This document shows, one piece after another, positions 7,130-14,699 of a DNA stretch of 33,724 nt. Each line of letters starts with the position of its first letter. The first letter of the stretch is position 1. The DNA is from Acidimicrobiales bacterium. Its GTDB lineage: Bacteria > Actinomycetota > Acidimicrobiia > Acidimicrobiales > MedAcidi-G1. The stretch is from positions 1 to 33,724 of the forward strand of contig JASLKK010000016.1 in assembly GCA_030747595.1 (NCBI GenBank). The letters are read 5' to 3'. Below the pieces are notes generated by a model. It saw only the letters and a program-made list of their open reading frames with translations, had not been told where the DNA came from and searched no databases. The position numbers and the translations under genes are program-made.

Positions 7130-8032
7130 ATGGGCAGTTGTGACGGACGGGTGGTGATCGTGACCGGAGCCGGTCGTGGTCTTGGGCGGGCCCATGCCCT
7201 GGCCTTTGCGGCTGAGGGCGCCCATGTGGTGGTCAACGACCTCGGGGTGGGACGCGAGGGACAGGACCCCGATGCGGCCGTCAGCCCGGCCCACGAAGTG
7301 GTGGCCGTCATCGAGGCCATGGGTGGTCAAGCCATTGTCGACGGAGCGGACGTAGCCGACTGGGATCAGGCCGAGTCCATGGTGGCCCGGGCCGTCGATA
7401 CGTGGGGCCGCCTCGACACGCTGGTCTGCAACGCCGGGTTCCTTCGGGATCGAATGCTGGCCAACATGGGTGAGGACGAGTGGGACTCGGTGACCCGGGT
7501 CCACCTGAAGGGGCACTTCGCCCCGGCCCGTCATGCCATTGCCCACTGGCGCGAGCGGTCCAAAGGCGGTGAGGAGGTGGCCGGTCGGGTGGTCATGACG
7601 TCGTCCGGCGCGGGCCTGATGGGCAGCATCGGGCAGGGCAACTATGCGGCGGCCAAGGCTGGGATCGCCTTGCTGGTCGTCCAGGCGGCGGCTGAGTGGG
7701 GCCGTTACGGGGTGTTAGTCAACGGGGTGGCCCCCGATGCGAGGACTCGCATGACCGAGGGCGTGTTCTACGGCGATGCACCTGACAATGCATGGGACGA
7801 GAAGGACCCGGCCAACGTGTCACCCCTAATGGTCTGGTTGGGGAGCGAGGCTTGTGACGTGACCGGCCGGGTCTTCGAGGCCACCGGTGGCCAGTTGAAC
7901 GTGTGCGATGGATGGCAGCACGGCCCCGTGGTCTCGGTGGGGGAGCGTCGGTTCACCGTCGACGAGGTGGGCGAGGCTGTACACCGGTCGATCGCCGAGG
8001 GCCCCGAGCCGGCGCCCGTCTTTGGAAGCTGA
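7130..8032 (+). CDS. Short-chain dehydrogenase/reductase, MFE-2-like 3-hydroxyacyl-CoA dehydrogenase type
   Basis: NAD(P)-dependent oxidoreductase of 300 residues. It has the cofactor motif TGAGRGLGRAHALAFA (about 13-28), VVNDLGVG, CNAGFLRDRM, the catalytic serine in MTSSGAGLMG and the YAAAK pair Tyr/Lys. The wording GRAHALAFAAEGA...VVNDLGV is that of the dehydrogenase domain of peroxisomal multifunctional enzyme 2 and bacterial relatives acting on 3-hydroxyacyl-CoA or steroid alcohols. ATG 7130 is chosen for GAGAGGA 5 bases upstream; ATG 7115 (GAGGG 9 bases upstream) would add five residues. With several crotonase, thiolase and ligase genes nearby a beta-oxidation role is likely; the exact substrate is unknown. 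Confidence 0.88.
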   Translation: MGSCDGRVVIVTGAGRGLGRAHALAFAAEGAHVVVNDLGVGREGQDPDAAVSPAHEVVAVIEAMGGQAIVDGADVADWDQAESMVARAVDTWGRLDTLVCNAGFLRDRMLANMGEDEWDSVTRVHLKGHFAPARHAIAHWRERSKGGEEVAGRVVMTSSGAGLMGSIGQGNYAAAKAGIALLVVQAAAEWGRYGVLVNGVAPDARTRMTEGVFYGDAPDNAWDEKDPANVSPLMVWLGSEACDVTGRVFEATGGQLNVCDGWQHGPVVSVGERRFTVDEVGEAVHRSIAEGPEPAPVFGS

Positions 8033-8076
8033 TTGCCGGTACCTGAGGGTCCAAACGGTGGTTGACCGGGTGGGTA

Positions 8077-9018
<942 letters not shown>

Positions 9019-9035
9019 TTCCTGCAGGCAGGCAT

Positions 9036-9058
9036 CTCCCGGTCGTCTCGTCTGGGAG
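9036..9058 (+). terminator. Weak stem-loop after glnB
   Basis: CTCCC at 9036-9040 can pair with GGGAG at 9054-9058, leaving a 13-base loop and no T-run. It may end or stabilise the P-II transcript but is only suggestive. Confidence 0.2.
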
Positions 9059-9068
9059 GGGTGACGAC

Positions 9069-9074
9069 TACCGT
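9069..9074 (+). promoter_or_regulatory. -10 hexamer TACCGT for the crotonase gene
   Basis: TACCGT is 8 bases before ATG 9083 with no ribosome-binding sequence between, consistent with a leaderless transcript. Confidence 0.45.
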
Positions 9075-9082
9075 CGACGGTA

Positions 9083-9943
9083 ATGAGCGACGACCCGACC
9101 CCCCAGCAGTCTGATATTGAGCAGCCTGACGTCGAGGAACAGGTCCGGTTCGAGATCCGGAACCAGGTGGCGTGGATCACCATCGACAACCCGACCAAGG
9201 GCAACGCCATCTCGCCGGACATGCGGGATCGCATGGCTTCGCTGATCAACGGTTGCAACGGCCGGTTCGAGGCCCGTGCCATCGTGATCACCGCTGTAGG
9301 TCGGAAACTCTTCTGCCCGGGGGCCGACATAAGCGTTGGTCGTGAGTTCGCTCCGCGACCCGACGATGCGCCACCGCTCGCCGTCGGCGAGTCCCGACGC
9401 ATGATGCTCGAGGGTCAACTCAAGTTGATGCCGGCCATACTGGACAGCGAGCTGCCGGTGATCGCCGCGGTGAACGGCACGGCGGCCGGCGTGGGGGCCC
9501 ACCTGGCGTTGTGTTGTGACCTGGTGATCATGGCCGACAACGCCAAGTTCATCGAGGTATTCGCTCGCCGGGGCCTGGTGCCTGACGGGCTCGGTGCCTG
9601 GATCCTGCCCCGCCTGGTGGGACTACAGAAGGCTAAGGAACTCATGTTCTTTGCCGAGGACATCAGCGCCGAAGAGGCTCTCCGAATCGGACTCTGCAAC
9701 CGAGTAGTTCCCGGCGACGATCTCATCGAGGCCGCCACCGAATGGGCGGAACGGCTGGCCAGCGGCCCGACCCGAAGCTTCATGCTCACTAAGTGGCTGG
9801 TGAACCGGTCGTTGGACGTCGACCGGCGCACGCTGGAGGACAATGAGGCGTGGGCCGTTGAACTCAACAACGGCACCGTGGACTCCGCCGAGGGCCTGGC
9901 CAGCTTCCGCGAGCGTCGCGATCCGGTGTGGCGGGGTTTCTAG
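9083..9943 (+). CDS. Enoyl-CoA hydratase/isomerase family protein
   Basis: Crotonase-fold enzyme of 286 residues acting on acyl-CoA thioesters. The oxyanion-hole segments are present (KLFCPGADI near 77 and NGTAAGVGAHLALCCDLV near 132). The two catalytic glutamates of true hydratases are not: the first position is His in GVGAHLAL, and the second region reads FARRGLVPDGLGAW with an aspartate. A single acidic residue there is typical of isomerases such as PaaG rather than hydratases, so isomerisation of an unsaturated CoA ester is the better guess. Start supported by TACCGT 8 bases upstream. Transcribed after the P-II gene but probably from its own promoter. Confidence 0.88.
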   Translation: MSDDPTPQQSDIEQPDVEEQVRFEIRNQVAWITIDNPTKGNAISPDMRDRMASLINGCNGRFEARAIVITAVGRKLFCPGADISVGREFAPRPDDAPPLAVGESRRMMLEGQLKLMPAILDSELPVIAAVNGTAAGVGAHLALCCDLVIMADNAKFIEVFARRGLVPDGLGAWILPRLVGLQKAKELMFFAEDISAEEALRIGLCNRVVPGDDLIEAATEWAERLASGPTRSFMLTKWLVNRSLDVDRRTLEDNEAWAVELNNGTVDSAEGLASFRERRDPVWRGF

Positions 9944-9970
9944 GACCCGTGCGCCCAGGGCCAGTGCTTC

Positions 9971-9976
9971 TAATGT
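9971..9976 (+). promoter_or_regulatory. -10 hexamer TAATGT ahead of the leader ORF and selenoprotein operon
   Basis: TAATGT stands 8 bases before an ATG at 9985. It probably starts the transcript that carries the small unknown protein, the second arsC-like gene and rraA. Confidence 0.4.
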
Positions 9977-9984
9977 CAGCCGCG

Positions 9985-10014
9985 ATGACGGCGTACAGAC
10001 GAGGGCTGGACTGA
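9985..10014 (+). CDS. Nine-codon leader ORF (MTAYRRGLD)
   Basis: ATG 9985 to TGA 10012-10014 encodes MTAYRRGLD, with two consecutive arginine codons AGA CGA that are unusual for this GC-rich DNA. Its stop overlaps the next ATG (TGATG), so ribosomes finishing it could re-initiate on the downstream gene. The hexamer TAATGT 8 bases upstream suggests that the mRNA starts at this ATG. It may be a regulatory leader peptide or simply a coupling device. Confidence 0.35.
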   Translation: MTAYRRGLD

Positions 10015-10319
10015 TGATCATCCGGGTTGATGCAGCGGGTGAGATCCGGGTCGACGAGCACGACGTGTTCACCGACTTCCACGTCGAGGACAGCGCCGGG
10101 TGTTCCACCGCTGACCTGGCAGCCACCATGGGCGAGGACACCCGGGCCGACGGCGAGTACCTCTGGATCGCCGAGACGGCTGTCCGCCATTGGCTGTCAG
10201 GCCGCATCGACGAAACGTGGGACGAGGGCTTCTCGGGCATGTTCGCCTATGCCCGTTCTAAGGGTTGGACCAACGACGCAGGCACCCATCTACGGTCCCA
10301 CGTCGAGCACCCCGACTGA
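10014..10319 (+). CDS. Small conserved-looking protein of unknown function (101 aa)
   Basis: I do not recognise this family. The 101-residue product is acidic and soluble, with no membrane segment or signal. It has a beta-rich start (MIIRVDAAGEIRVDEHDVF), a single cysteine at about 30, and a helical, tryptophan-rich middle (EYLWIAETAVRHWL, WDEGFSGMFAYARSKGW). Codon use is typical of the genome, supporting a real gene. ATG 10014 is preferred to longer in-frame starts because those overlap the crotonase gene; GAGGG lies 9 bases upstream and the leader ORF stop overlaps the start. It sits 77 bases ahead of the second arsC-like gene, likely in the same transcript. Confidence 0.7.
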   Translation: MIIRVDAAGEIRVDEHDVFTDFHVEDSAGCSTADLAATMGEDTRADGEYLWIAETAVRHWLSGRIDETWDEGFSGMFAYARSKGWTNDAGTHLRSHVEHPD

Positions 10320-10396
10320 TTCGCTTCCGATCGACTTATTCCAGACTGAGAATCCGGCCCATCGAGTTTCAGGCCCCGAACATGACAGGAGTTTTC

Positions 10397-10783
10397 GTGG
10401 CAGACCTCACCGTCCTACACAACCCCCATTGACACGCATCCAAGAACGCCTTGGCGGTCGCCGAGGAGTTGGGAGTCGACGCCCACGTCGTGCTCTACAT
10501 GAAGGAACCACCGGACGAGGCGTTGCTGCGACGCATCGCCGCGGGGCTGTCCGATCCCGTGGAGGACCTGGTCCGTAAGGACTCGCAGTTCAAGAAGTTG
10601 GAGTTGGTCGAGGAAGATTACGTGGGCGACGCCGATGCGGTGGTTGAACTACTGGCCCGCCGCAAGGCCCTCCTGCAGCGACCCATCCTGGTGCGGGGCG
10701 ATCTGGCAGGCGATGGACCGCTGGTGACCACCGTGGGGCGGCCCAAGGACCGGCTCTACGAGTTCATCGGCGGCGGAAGCTGA
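10397..10783 (+). CDS. ArsC-family protein, strong candidate selenoprotein (in-frame TGA at codon 12)
   Basis: A 128-codon ArsC/thioredoxin-fold gene starting at GTG 10397 with AGGAG 5 bases upstream. Codon 12 is TGA (10430-10432), giving LHNPH-U-HASKNAL, which lines up with the HNPxCSxSR active site; E. coli ArsC has its catalytic cysteine at the same number, 12. The family's three substrate arginines are kept (VRKDSQFKKL, LLQRPI, TVGRPKD). The product has no cysteine at all and ends in TGA. A SECIS-like hairpin follows the TGA. Beginning instead at TTG 10451 would remove the active site and leave a fragment. A Sec-dependent, probably glutaredoxin-coupled reductase is inferred; arsenate is only one possible substrate. 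It ends 7 bases before rraA. Confidence 0.87.
10445..10470 (+). promoter_or_regulatory. Bacterial-type SECIS element
   Basis: Thirteen bases after the TGA a stem-loop forms: AAC pairs with GTT, and CCTTGGC (10449-10455) with GCCGAGG (10460-10466), capped by the tetraloop GGTC (10456-10459). A single G/A mismatch separates the two stems. The apical GGUC, and a U (10452) three pairs below it, are the key features bound by SelB in the E. coli fdhF SECIS; here the U faces a G instead of bulging. The loop lies 24-27 bases from the TGA, within the usual range. Confidence 0.75.
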
Positions 10784-10790
10784 GCCCGAA

Positions 10791-11273
10791 GTGAAACCCA
10801 CCGCTGACCTTTGTGACGACCACGGTGATGCGGTTCAGGTGCTGACCGGCGGCTTCGGGTCCTACGGAGGCGTGGACGCCTTTCGTGGACCGGTGTCGAC
10901 CCTGGCTGTGTTCGAGGACAACACGTTGGTCCGTGACGCGTTGACCGAGCGGGGTGACGGTCGCGTCCTGGTGGTGGCCGGTGGCGGCTCGGAGCAGTGC
11001 GCGCTGGTCGGCGGCAACCTTGGTGTTCTGGCTGTCGAAAACGGTTGGTCGGGCATCGTGGTGGACGGCTGCGTCCGCGACGTCGCCGAACTCCGAGCAT
11101 TGGCCGTTGGTATCCGCGCCAGGGGCACGTGTCCCCGCCGGAGCGTCAAGAGTGGTGTGGGCGATCGTGACGTACCGGTCACCGTGGCAGGCGTGGACTT
11201 CGTGCCTGGCATGTGGTTGTGGGCCGACGACGACGGCATCGTCGTGGCCAAGACTGATCTGGGACGGACCTAG
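10791..11273 (+). CDS. rraA: RraA, regulator of RNase E activity
   Basis: Trimeric protein that binds RNase E-type ribonucleases and restrains RNA decay. The 160 residues follow E. coli RraA closely: TADLCDDH at the start, FEDNTLVRDAL, GRVLVVAGGGSEQCAL, then VENGWSGIVVDGCVRDV and the final WLWADDDGIVV. The metal-binding aspartate found 20 residues before the RD pair in the related hydroxymethyl-oxoglutarate aldolases is glycine here, which favours RraA over an aldolase. GTG 10791 aligns with the E. coli start and is 7 bases after the selenoprotein-like gene, so the two are very probably one operon. Its effect on the actinobacterial RNase E/G is inferred. Confidence 0.85.
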   Translation: MKPTADLCDDHGDAVQVLTGGFGSYGGVDAFRGPVSTLAVFEDNTLVRDALTERGDGRVLVVAGGGSEQCALVGGNLGVLAVENGWSGIVVDGCVRDVAELRALAVGIRARGTCPRRSVKSGVGDRDVPVTVAGVDFVPGMWLWADDDGIVVAKTDLGRT

Positions 11274-11411
11274 CGCAAGTCGGTACGACGTTTTTCAGCC
11301 ACGCCCGGGAGCCTCCACGTCCCGAAGGTGTCGAAAAGAGCGGCCCTCCGGACGGAGCGGGAACACCCGATCGCGTGTCCGGCGGGCTTCTCGCCGGGAC
11401 GATCCGACCGG

Positions 11412-11417
11412 TACCGT
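11412..11417 (+). promoter_or_regulatory. -10 hexamer TACCGT for the alcohol dehydrogenase operon
   Basis: TACCGTCG occurs 44 bases before ATG 11462 and would give a leader of about 37 bases containing a GGAGA ribosome site (11450-11454). The rest of the 188-base gap 11274-11461 shows no gene or clear terminator. Confidence 0.4.
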
Positions 11418-11461
11418 CGGCTACTTGGGCACCACCCGTTGCCCAGAACGGAGAATCCCTG

Positions 11462-12544
11462 ATGCTCGCAGCGATCCTGACCGAGACGCCCACCGAGGAG
11501 TTGGTCATCGCCGACGACGTGACCCTCCGGGATATCGCCCCCGGCGACGTCCAGGTAAAGATTGCCCACAGCGGCGTCTGTCATTCAGACCTGTCGGCCA
11601 TGAACGGCACCATCCCGCTGGCCCCGCCGGCCGTGCTGGGCCACGAAGGTGCCGGCGTGGTGACCGCGGTAGGTGACGGGGTCACCCACGTGGCGCCCGG
11701 CGACCATGTGATCATCGCCTTCTCGCCGCCGTGCGGGACCTGTCCGTACTGCACTGGTCGCGGGCAGCCCAACCTCTGCCTGAACGGCATGACCTCGATG
11801 TTCCTAAACCAGCAGTTCCGCCGGGGTGACGAGGTCGTCGGTTCGATGACGGGCTGCGGGACGTTCGCCGAGGAGACCATCGTCCCGGGCATCGCGGCCG
11901 TCAAGATCGACAACGACATTCCGTTGGACGTGGCTGCACTGGTGGGCTGCGGCGTCACCACCGGTGTGGGTGCGGCACTCAACACTGCCAAGGTCACACC
12001 GGGTTCGTCGGTGCTGGTCATCGGCGCCGGCGGGGTCGGGGTGGCCGCCATCCAGGGGGCTCGCATCGCCGGGGCTGCGGTGATCGTGGCCGTCGACCTG
12101 CATGAGGGCAAACTCGACCGCGCCAAGGCGTTCGGAGCCACTCACGGAGTCACCCCTGACGACCTGCCGGCCGCTCTGGCCGAGGTCACCGGTGGCGAGG
12201 GCTTCGACTTCACGTTGGAGTGCATTGGCATGCCGAGCACCATGCGTCAGGCCTTCGACATGACCCGTCGGGGCGGCACGGCGTGCATCGTCGGCGTAGG
12301 CCGAGCCGAGGAGACGTTTGCCCTGTCGGCCTTCGAGATGTTCTTCAGCGAGAAGACGCTGGTGGGGTCGATGTACGGCGGTGCCGACGTGCGGACTGAC
12401 TTCAACAGGTTCCTACGGCTCTACAAGGCGGGTCGACTCGACCTCGAGGGGATGATTACCCGTCGCATCCGGATCGACGAGGTGAACGACGCCATGTCCT
12501 GCATGGGAGATGCCGACGTGATCCGACAAGTCATCGACTTCTGA
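11462..12544 (+). CDS. Zinc-dependent alcohol dehydrogenase (MDR superfamily)
   Basis: Medium-chain dehydrogenase of 360 residues oxidising an alcohol with a nicotinamide cofactor. Catalytic zinc ligands are Cys40 (GVCHSD), His61-Glu62 (GHE) and Cys163 (GCG). The structural zinc site is Cys91, 94, 97 and 106, with one more residue than usual before the last cysteine. The Rossmann motif GAGGVG is at 188-193, followed by an acidic VDL that favours NAD(H). Overall wording resembles actinobacterial NDMA/mycofactocin-linked dehydrogenases, but no mycofactocin gene is in view. ATG 11462 has GGAGA 7 bases upstream; the longer frame start lacks support. It leads the DUF35-thiolase-ferredoxin block and may supply an aldehyde or ketone to that pathway. 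Confidence 0.9.
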   Translation: MLAAILTETPTEELVIADDVTLRDIAPGDVQVKIAHSGVCHSDLSAMNGTIPLAPPAVLGHEGAGVVTAVGDGVTHVAPGDHVIIAFSPPCGTCPYCTGRGQPNLCLNGMTSMFLNQQFRRGDEVVGSMTGCGTFAEETIVPGIAAVKIDNDIPLDVAALVGCGVTTGVGAALNTAKVTPGSSVLVIGAGGVGVAAIQGARIAGAAVIVAVDLHEGKLDRAKAFGATHGVTPDDLPAALAEVTGGEGFDFTLECIGMPSTMRQAFDMTRRGGTACIVGVGRAEETFALSAFEMFFSEKTLVGSMYGGADVRTDFNRFLRLYKAGRLDLEGMITRRIRIDEVNDAMSCMGDADVIRQVIDF

Positions 12545-12587
12545 TCAGGCTGGTTCCCAGGGTGGTGGTTCACGCGCCGGATATGAC

Positions 12588-13622
12588 GTGGTGACGGTCG
12601 GATCGGTGGACCCCGCACCCCTACGGGCTGACCTGGTCATTGAATATCCGTTCACACGGACCACCGGACCGGTGGTGGGGGCCTTCATGACCGGCCTGCG
12701 TGACGGTCGGATCGTGGGCTCACGTCGCGCCGACGGACGGGTCTTCGTGCCGCCCGCCGAGGTCGATCCTGAGACCGGTGACGCCATTGTCGAAATGGTC
12801 GAGGTTTCATCGGCCGGTGTGGTCGAGACGTGGACGTGGGTGGATCCGCCCCGACCCGGCTCACCGTGGGAGGTGCCTCACGGGCTGGCCCTCATCCGAA
12901 TGGACGGGGCCGATACGCCGATGCTCCACGGGGTGCTCGTGGACTCGGTGGATGACATGGCCACCGGCATGCGGGTCGAGGCCGTCTGGCGAGACGAACG
13001 GGTCGGTCACATCACCGACCTCGTGGGGTTCGCGCCAGAGGGAACCGACACCAATGTCGAGTCGGCTGCCGGGGAAACCGCGTTGACGGTTGGTGTCGCA
13101 GTGGCCGGAGAACCCGTCCGATCCATCAGGACGCCCATCCGTCTCGAATACGACTTCATCCCCAGCGCGGCGGCTCAGGAGTACCTCCGCGCCTATGCCG
13201 ACAAGCGAATTCTTGGCAACCGCTCGCCGGTCGACGGGGCGGTATTCGTCCCGCCCCGGGGCGTGGACCCCCGTCACGGTGTGGAGGCCACCGAGATGGT
13301 CGATCTGGCCGACACCGGTCACGTAGGCAACTTCTGTGTCACCCATCTGCCCATTCCGGGCCGCAGCGACCTCCCAACGCCGTACGTGAGTGCCTGGATT
13401 CATCTGGATGGCGCCGACATCGGGTTCCTGGGTCTGGTGTCGGGTTGCGACCTTGACGATGTACGGATCGGCATGCGGGTCCGGGCCGTCTGGAAGCCCG
13501 ACGATGAGTTGGGGGCCACGGCCGAGAACGTCCGGTACTGGGAACCCACCGGTGAACCAGACGTGCCCGTCGAACAGGCCGGCAACCAGGCGTGGTCAGC
13601 GAAGGGGTCTCCCGATGCGTGA
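12588..13622 (+). CDS. Tandem DUF35 (OB-fold) acyl-CoA-associated protein
   Basis: A 344-residue protein made of two similar halves (about 10-150 and 165-320). Each has the DUF35 pattern of an OB-fold region: FVPPAEVDPETG versus FVPPRGVDPRHG, followed by HGLALIRMDGADTPMLHGVL versus SAWIHLDGADIGFLGLV, and GMRVEAVW versus GMRVRAVW. DUF35 proteins such as ChsH2 bind acyl-CoA and partner SCP-x thiolases. Normal DUF35 proteins are about 130 residues and carry a four-cysteine zinc ribbon; both halves here lack those cysteines. GTG 12588 or 12591 are both possible starts. The stop overlaps the next thiolase start by 8 bases, supporting a complex of the two products. Confidence 0.82.
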   Translation: MVTVGSVDPAPLRADLVIEYPFTRTTGPVVGAFMTGLRDGRIVGSRRADGRVFVPPAEVDPETGDAIVEMVEVSSAGVVETWTWVDPPRPGSPWEVPHGLALIRMDGADTPMLHGVLVDSVDDMATGMRVEAVWRDERVGHITDLVGFAPEGTDTNVESAAGETALTVGVAVAGEPVRSIRTPIRLEYDFIPSAAAQEYLRAYADKRILGNRSPVDGAVFVPPRGVDPRHGVEATEMVDLADTGHVGNFCVTHLPIPGRSDLPTPYVSAWIHLDGADIGFLGLVSGCDLDDVRIGMRVRAVWKPDDELGATAENVRYWEPTGEPDVPVEQAGNQAWSAKGSPDA

Positions 13623-14697
13623 GGTGGCCGTCGTTTCCTCCGCCATCCACCAAGTCAAGGCGTTGACCCTCACCACCGATGTCCAGTTGATGGTGCCCCT
13701 CATCAACGAGGCCCGTGACGCCGTCGGGCTCACTCAGGCCGACATCGGTTTCACCTGTTCCGGGAGCAGCGACTTCCTGGCCGGGCAAGGTTTCTCCTTC
13801 GTTCAGACGTTGGATGCCGTGGGCGCCTTTCCACCCATCGCCGAGAGCCACGTAGAGATGGACGGAGCCTTCGCCCTCTACGAGGCATGGGTGAAACTCC
13901 AGATCGGCGAGGTCGACATCGCGCTCGTCTACTCATACGGGAAGTCATCACCCGGCTCGCGCCGTGACGTGCTGGCCGTTCAGCTCGATCCGTACGCGGT
14001 GGCACCGCTGTGGCCCGACGCCCATTCGGTGGCCGCCCTCCAAGCCCGGCTGCTGCTCGAGTCCGGTGCCGTGACCGTCGAGGAACTAGCAGCCATTGCC
14101 GTACGCAGTCAACGCAATGCGGTGGGCAATCCGAACGCCCTTCGTGCCTCGCCCGACGTCACGGTGGATGACGTGCTGGCCGGTGCCGTGGTGGCCGACC
14201 CGCTGCGGGCCAGCGACCTGGCCGCCGAGGCTGATGGGGGTTGTGTCGTGGTTCTAGCTGCCGGTGACCGGGCCCGGGACCTGTGTGAACGACCGGTGTG
14301 GATCCGCGGCATTGACCACCGCATCGACGCCCATGGCCTCGGGGTGCGTGACCTGACCCTCGCCGCGTCGGCAGCGTTGGCCGCCGGGAAGGCCGCCGAA
14401 CGGGCGGGCTTTGCCGCCGATGCCGTCGACGTGGCCGAACTGCATGCCGCGAGCACCGCCCAGGCCCATGTGCTGGCCACCGCGATGGGGCTCGGAGGGG
14501 CGACCTCGGGCAATGGTGTTCGGATCGACCCGTCTGGCGGTTCGCTGGCCGCCGACACGCTGATGGCCGCCGGCCTAGTGCGAATCGCCGAGGCGGCCCG
14601 CTGGGTCTCGGGTGGCGATGCCGACCGGGCCCTGGCCCATGCCTCGTCGGGTCCCTGCCTGCAACAAAACATGGTCTGCCTGCTGGAGGGGGAGTAA
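13615..14697 (+). CDS. SCP-x/Ltp-type thiolase-fold protein lacking the nucleophilic Cys
   Basis: Thiolase superfamily protein of 360 residues related to sterol-carrier thiolases and lipid-transfer proteins. The C-terminal half keeps the ELHAAST histidine (His277), a DPSGGSLAADTLMAAG loop and GPCLQQN with Cys348. Where thiolases carry the acylated cysteine (CASG), the sequence reads EMDGAFAL, so the nucleophile is replaced by Glu81 and normal acyl-enzyme chemistry is not expected. ATG 13615 overlaps the DUF35 gene by 8 bases, and the next thiolase starts 2 bases after the stop. A carbon-carbon lyase/aldolase or structural partner role is more likely than thiolysis. Confidence 0.85.
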   Translation: MREVAVVSSAIHQVKALTLTTDVQLMVPLINEARDAVGLTQADIGFTCSGSSDFLAGQGFSFVQTLDAVGAFPPIAESHVEMDGAFALYEAWVKLQIGEVDIALVYSYGKSSPGSRRDVLAVQLDPYAVAPLWPDAHSVAALQARLLLESGAVTVEELAAIAVRSQRNAVGNPNALRASPDVTVDDVLAGAVVADPLRASDLAAEADGGCVVVLAAGDRARDLCERPVWIRGIDHRIDAHGLGVRDLTLAASAALAAGKAAERAGFAADAVDVAELHAASTAQAHVLATAMGLGGATSGNGVRIDPSGGSLAADTLMAAGLVRIAEAARWVSGGDADRALAHASSGPCLQQNMVCLLEGE

Positions 14698-14699
14698 CG

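Noticed and set aside
10451-10783. Short protein starting at TTG 10451
   Set aside because: It lacks a ribosome site at the TTG and loses the ArsC active site, while GTG 10397 has AGGAG at ideal distance; the TTG lies inside the SECIS stem.
10791-11273. 4-hydroxy-4-methyl-2-oxoglutarate aldolase
   Set aside because: The metal-binding aspartate 20 residues before the RD pair is glycine, and the sequence follows E. coli RraA along its length.
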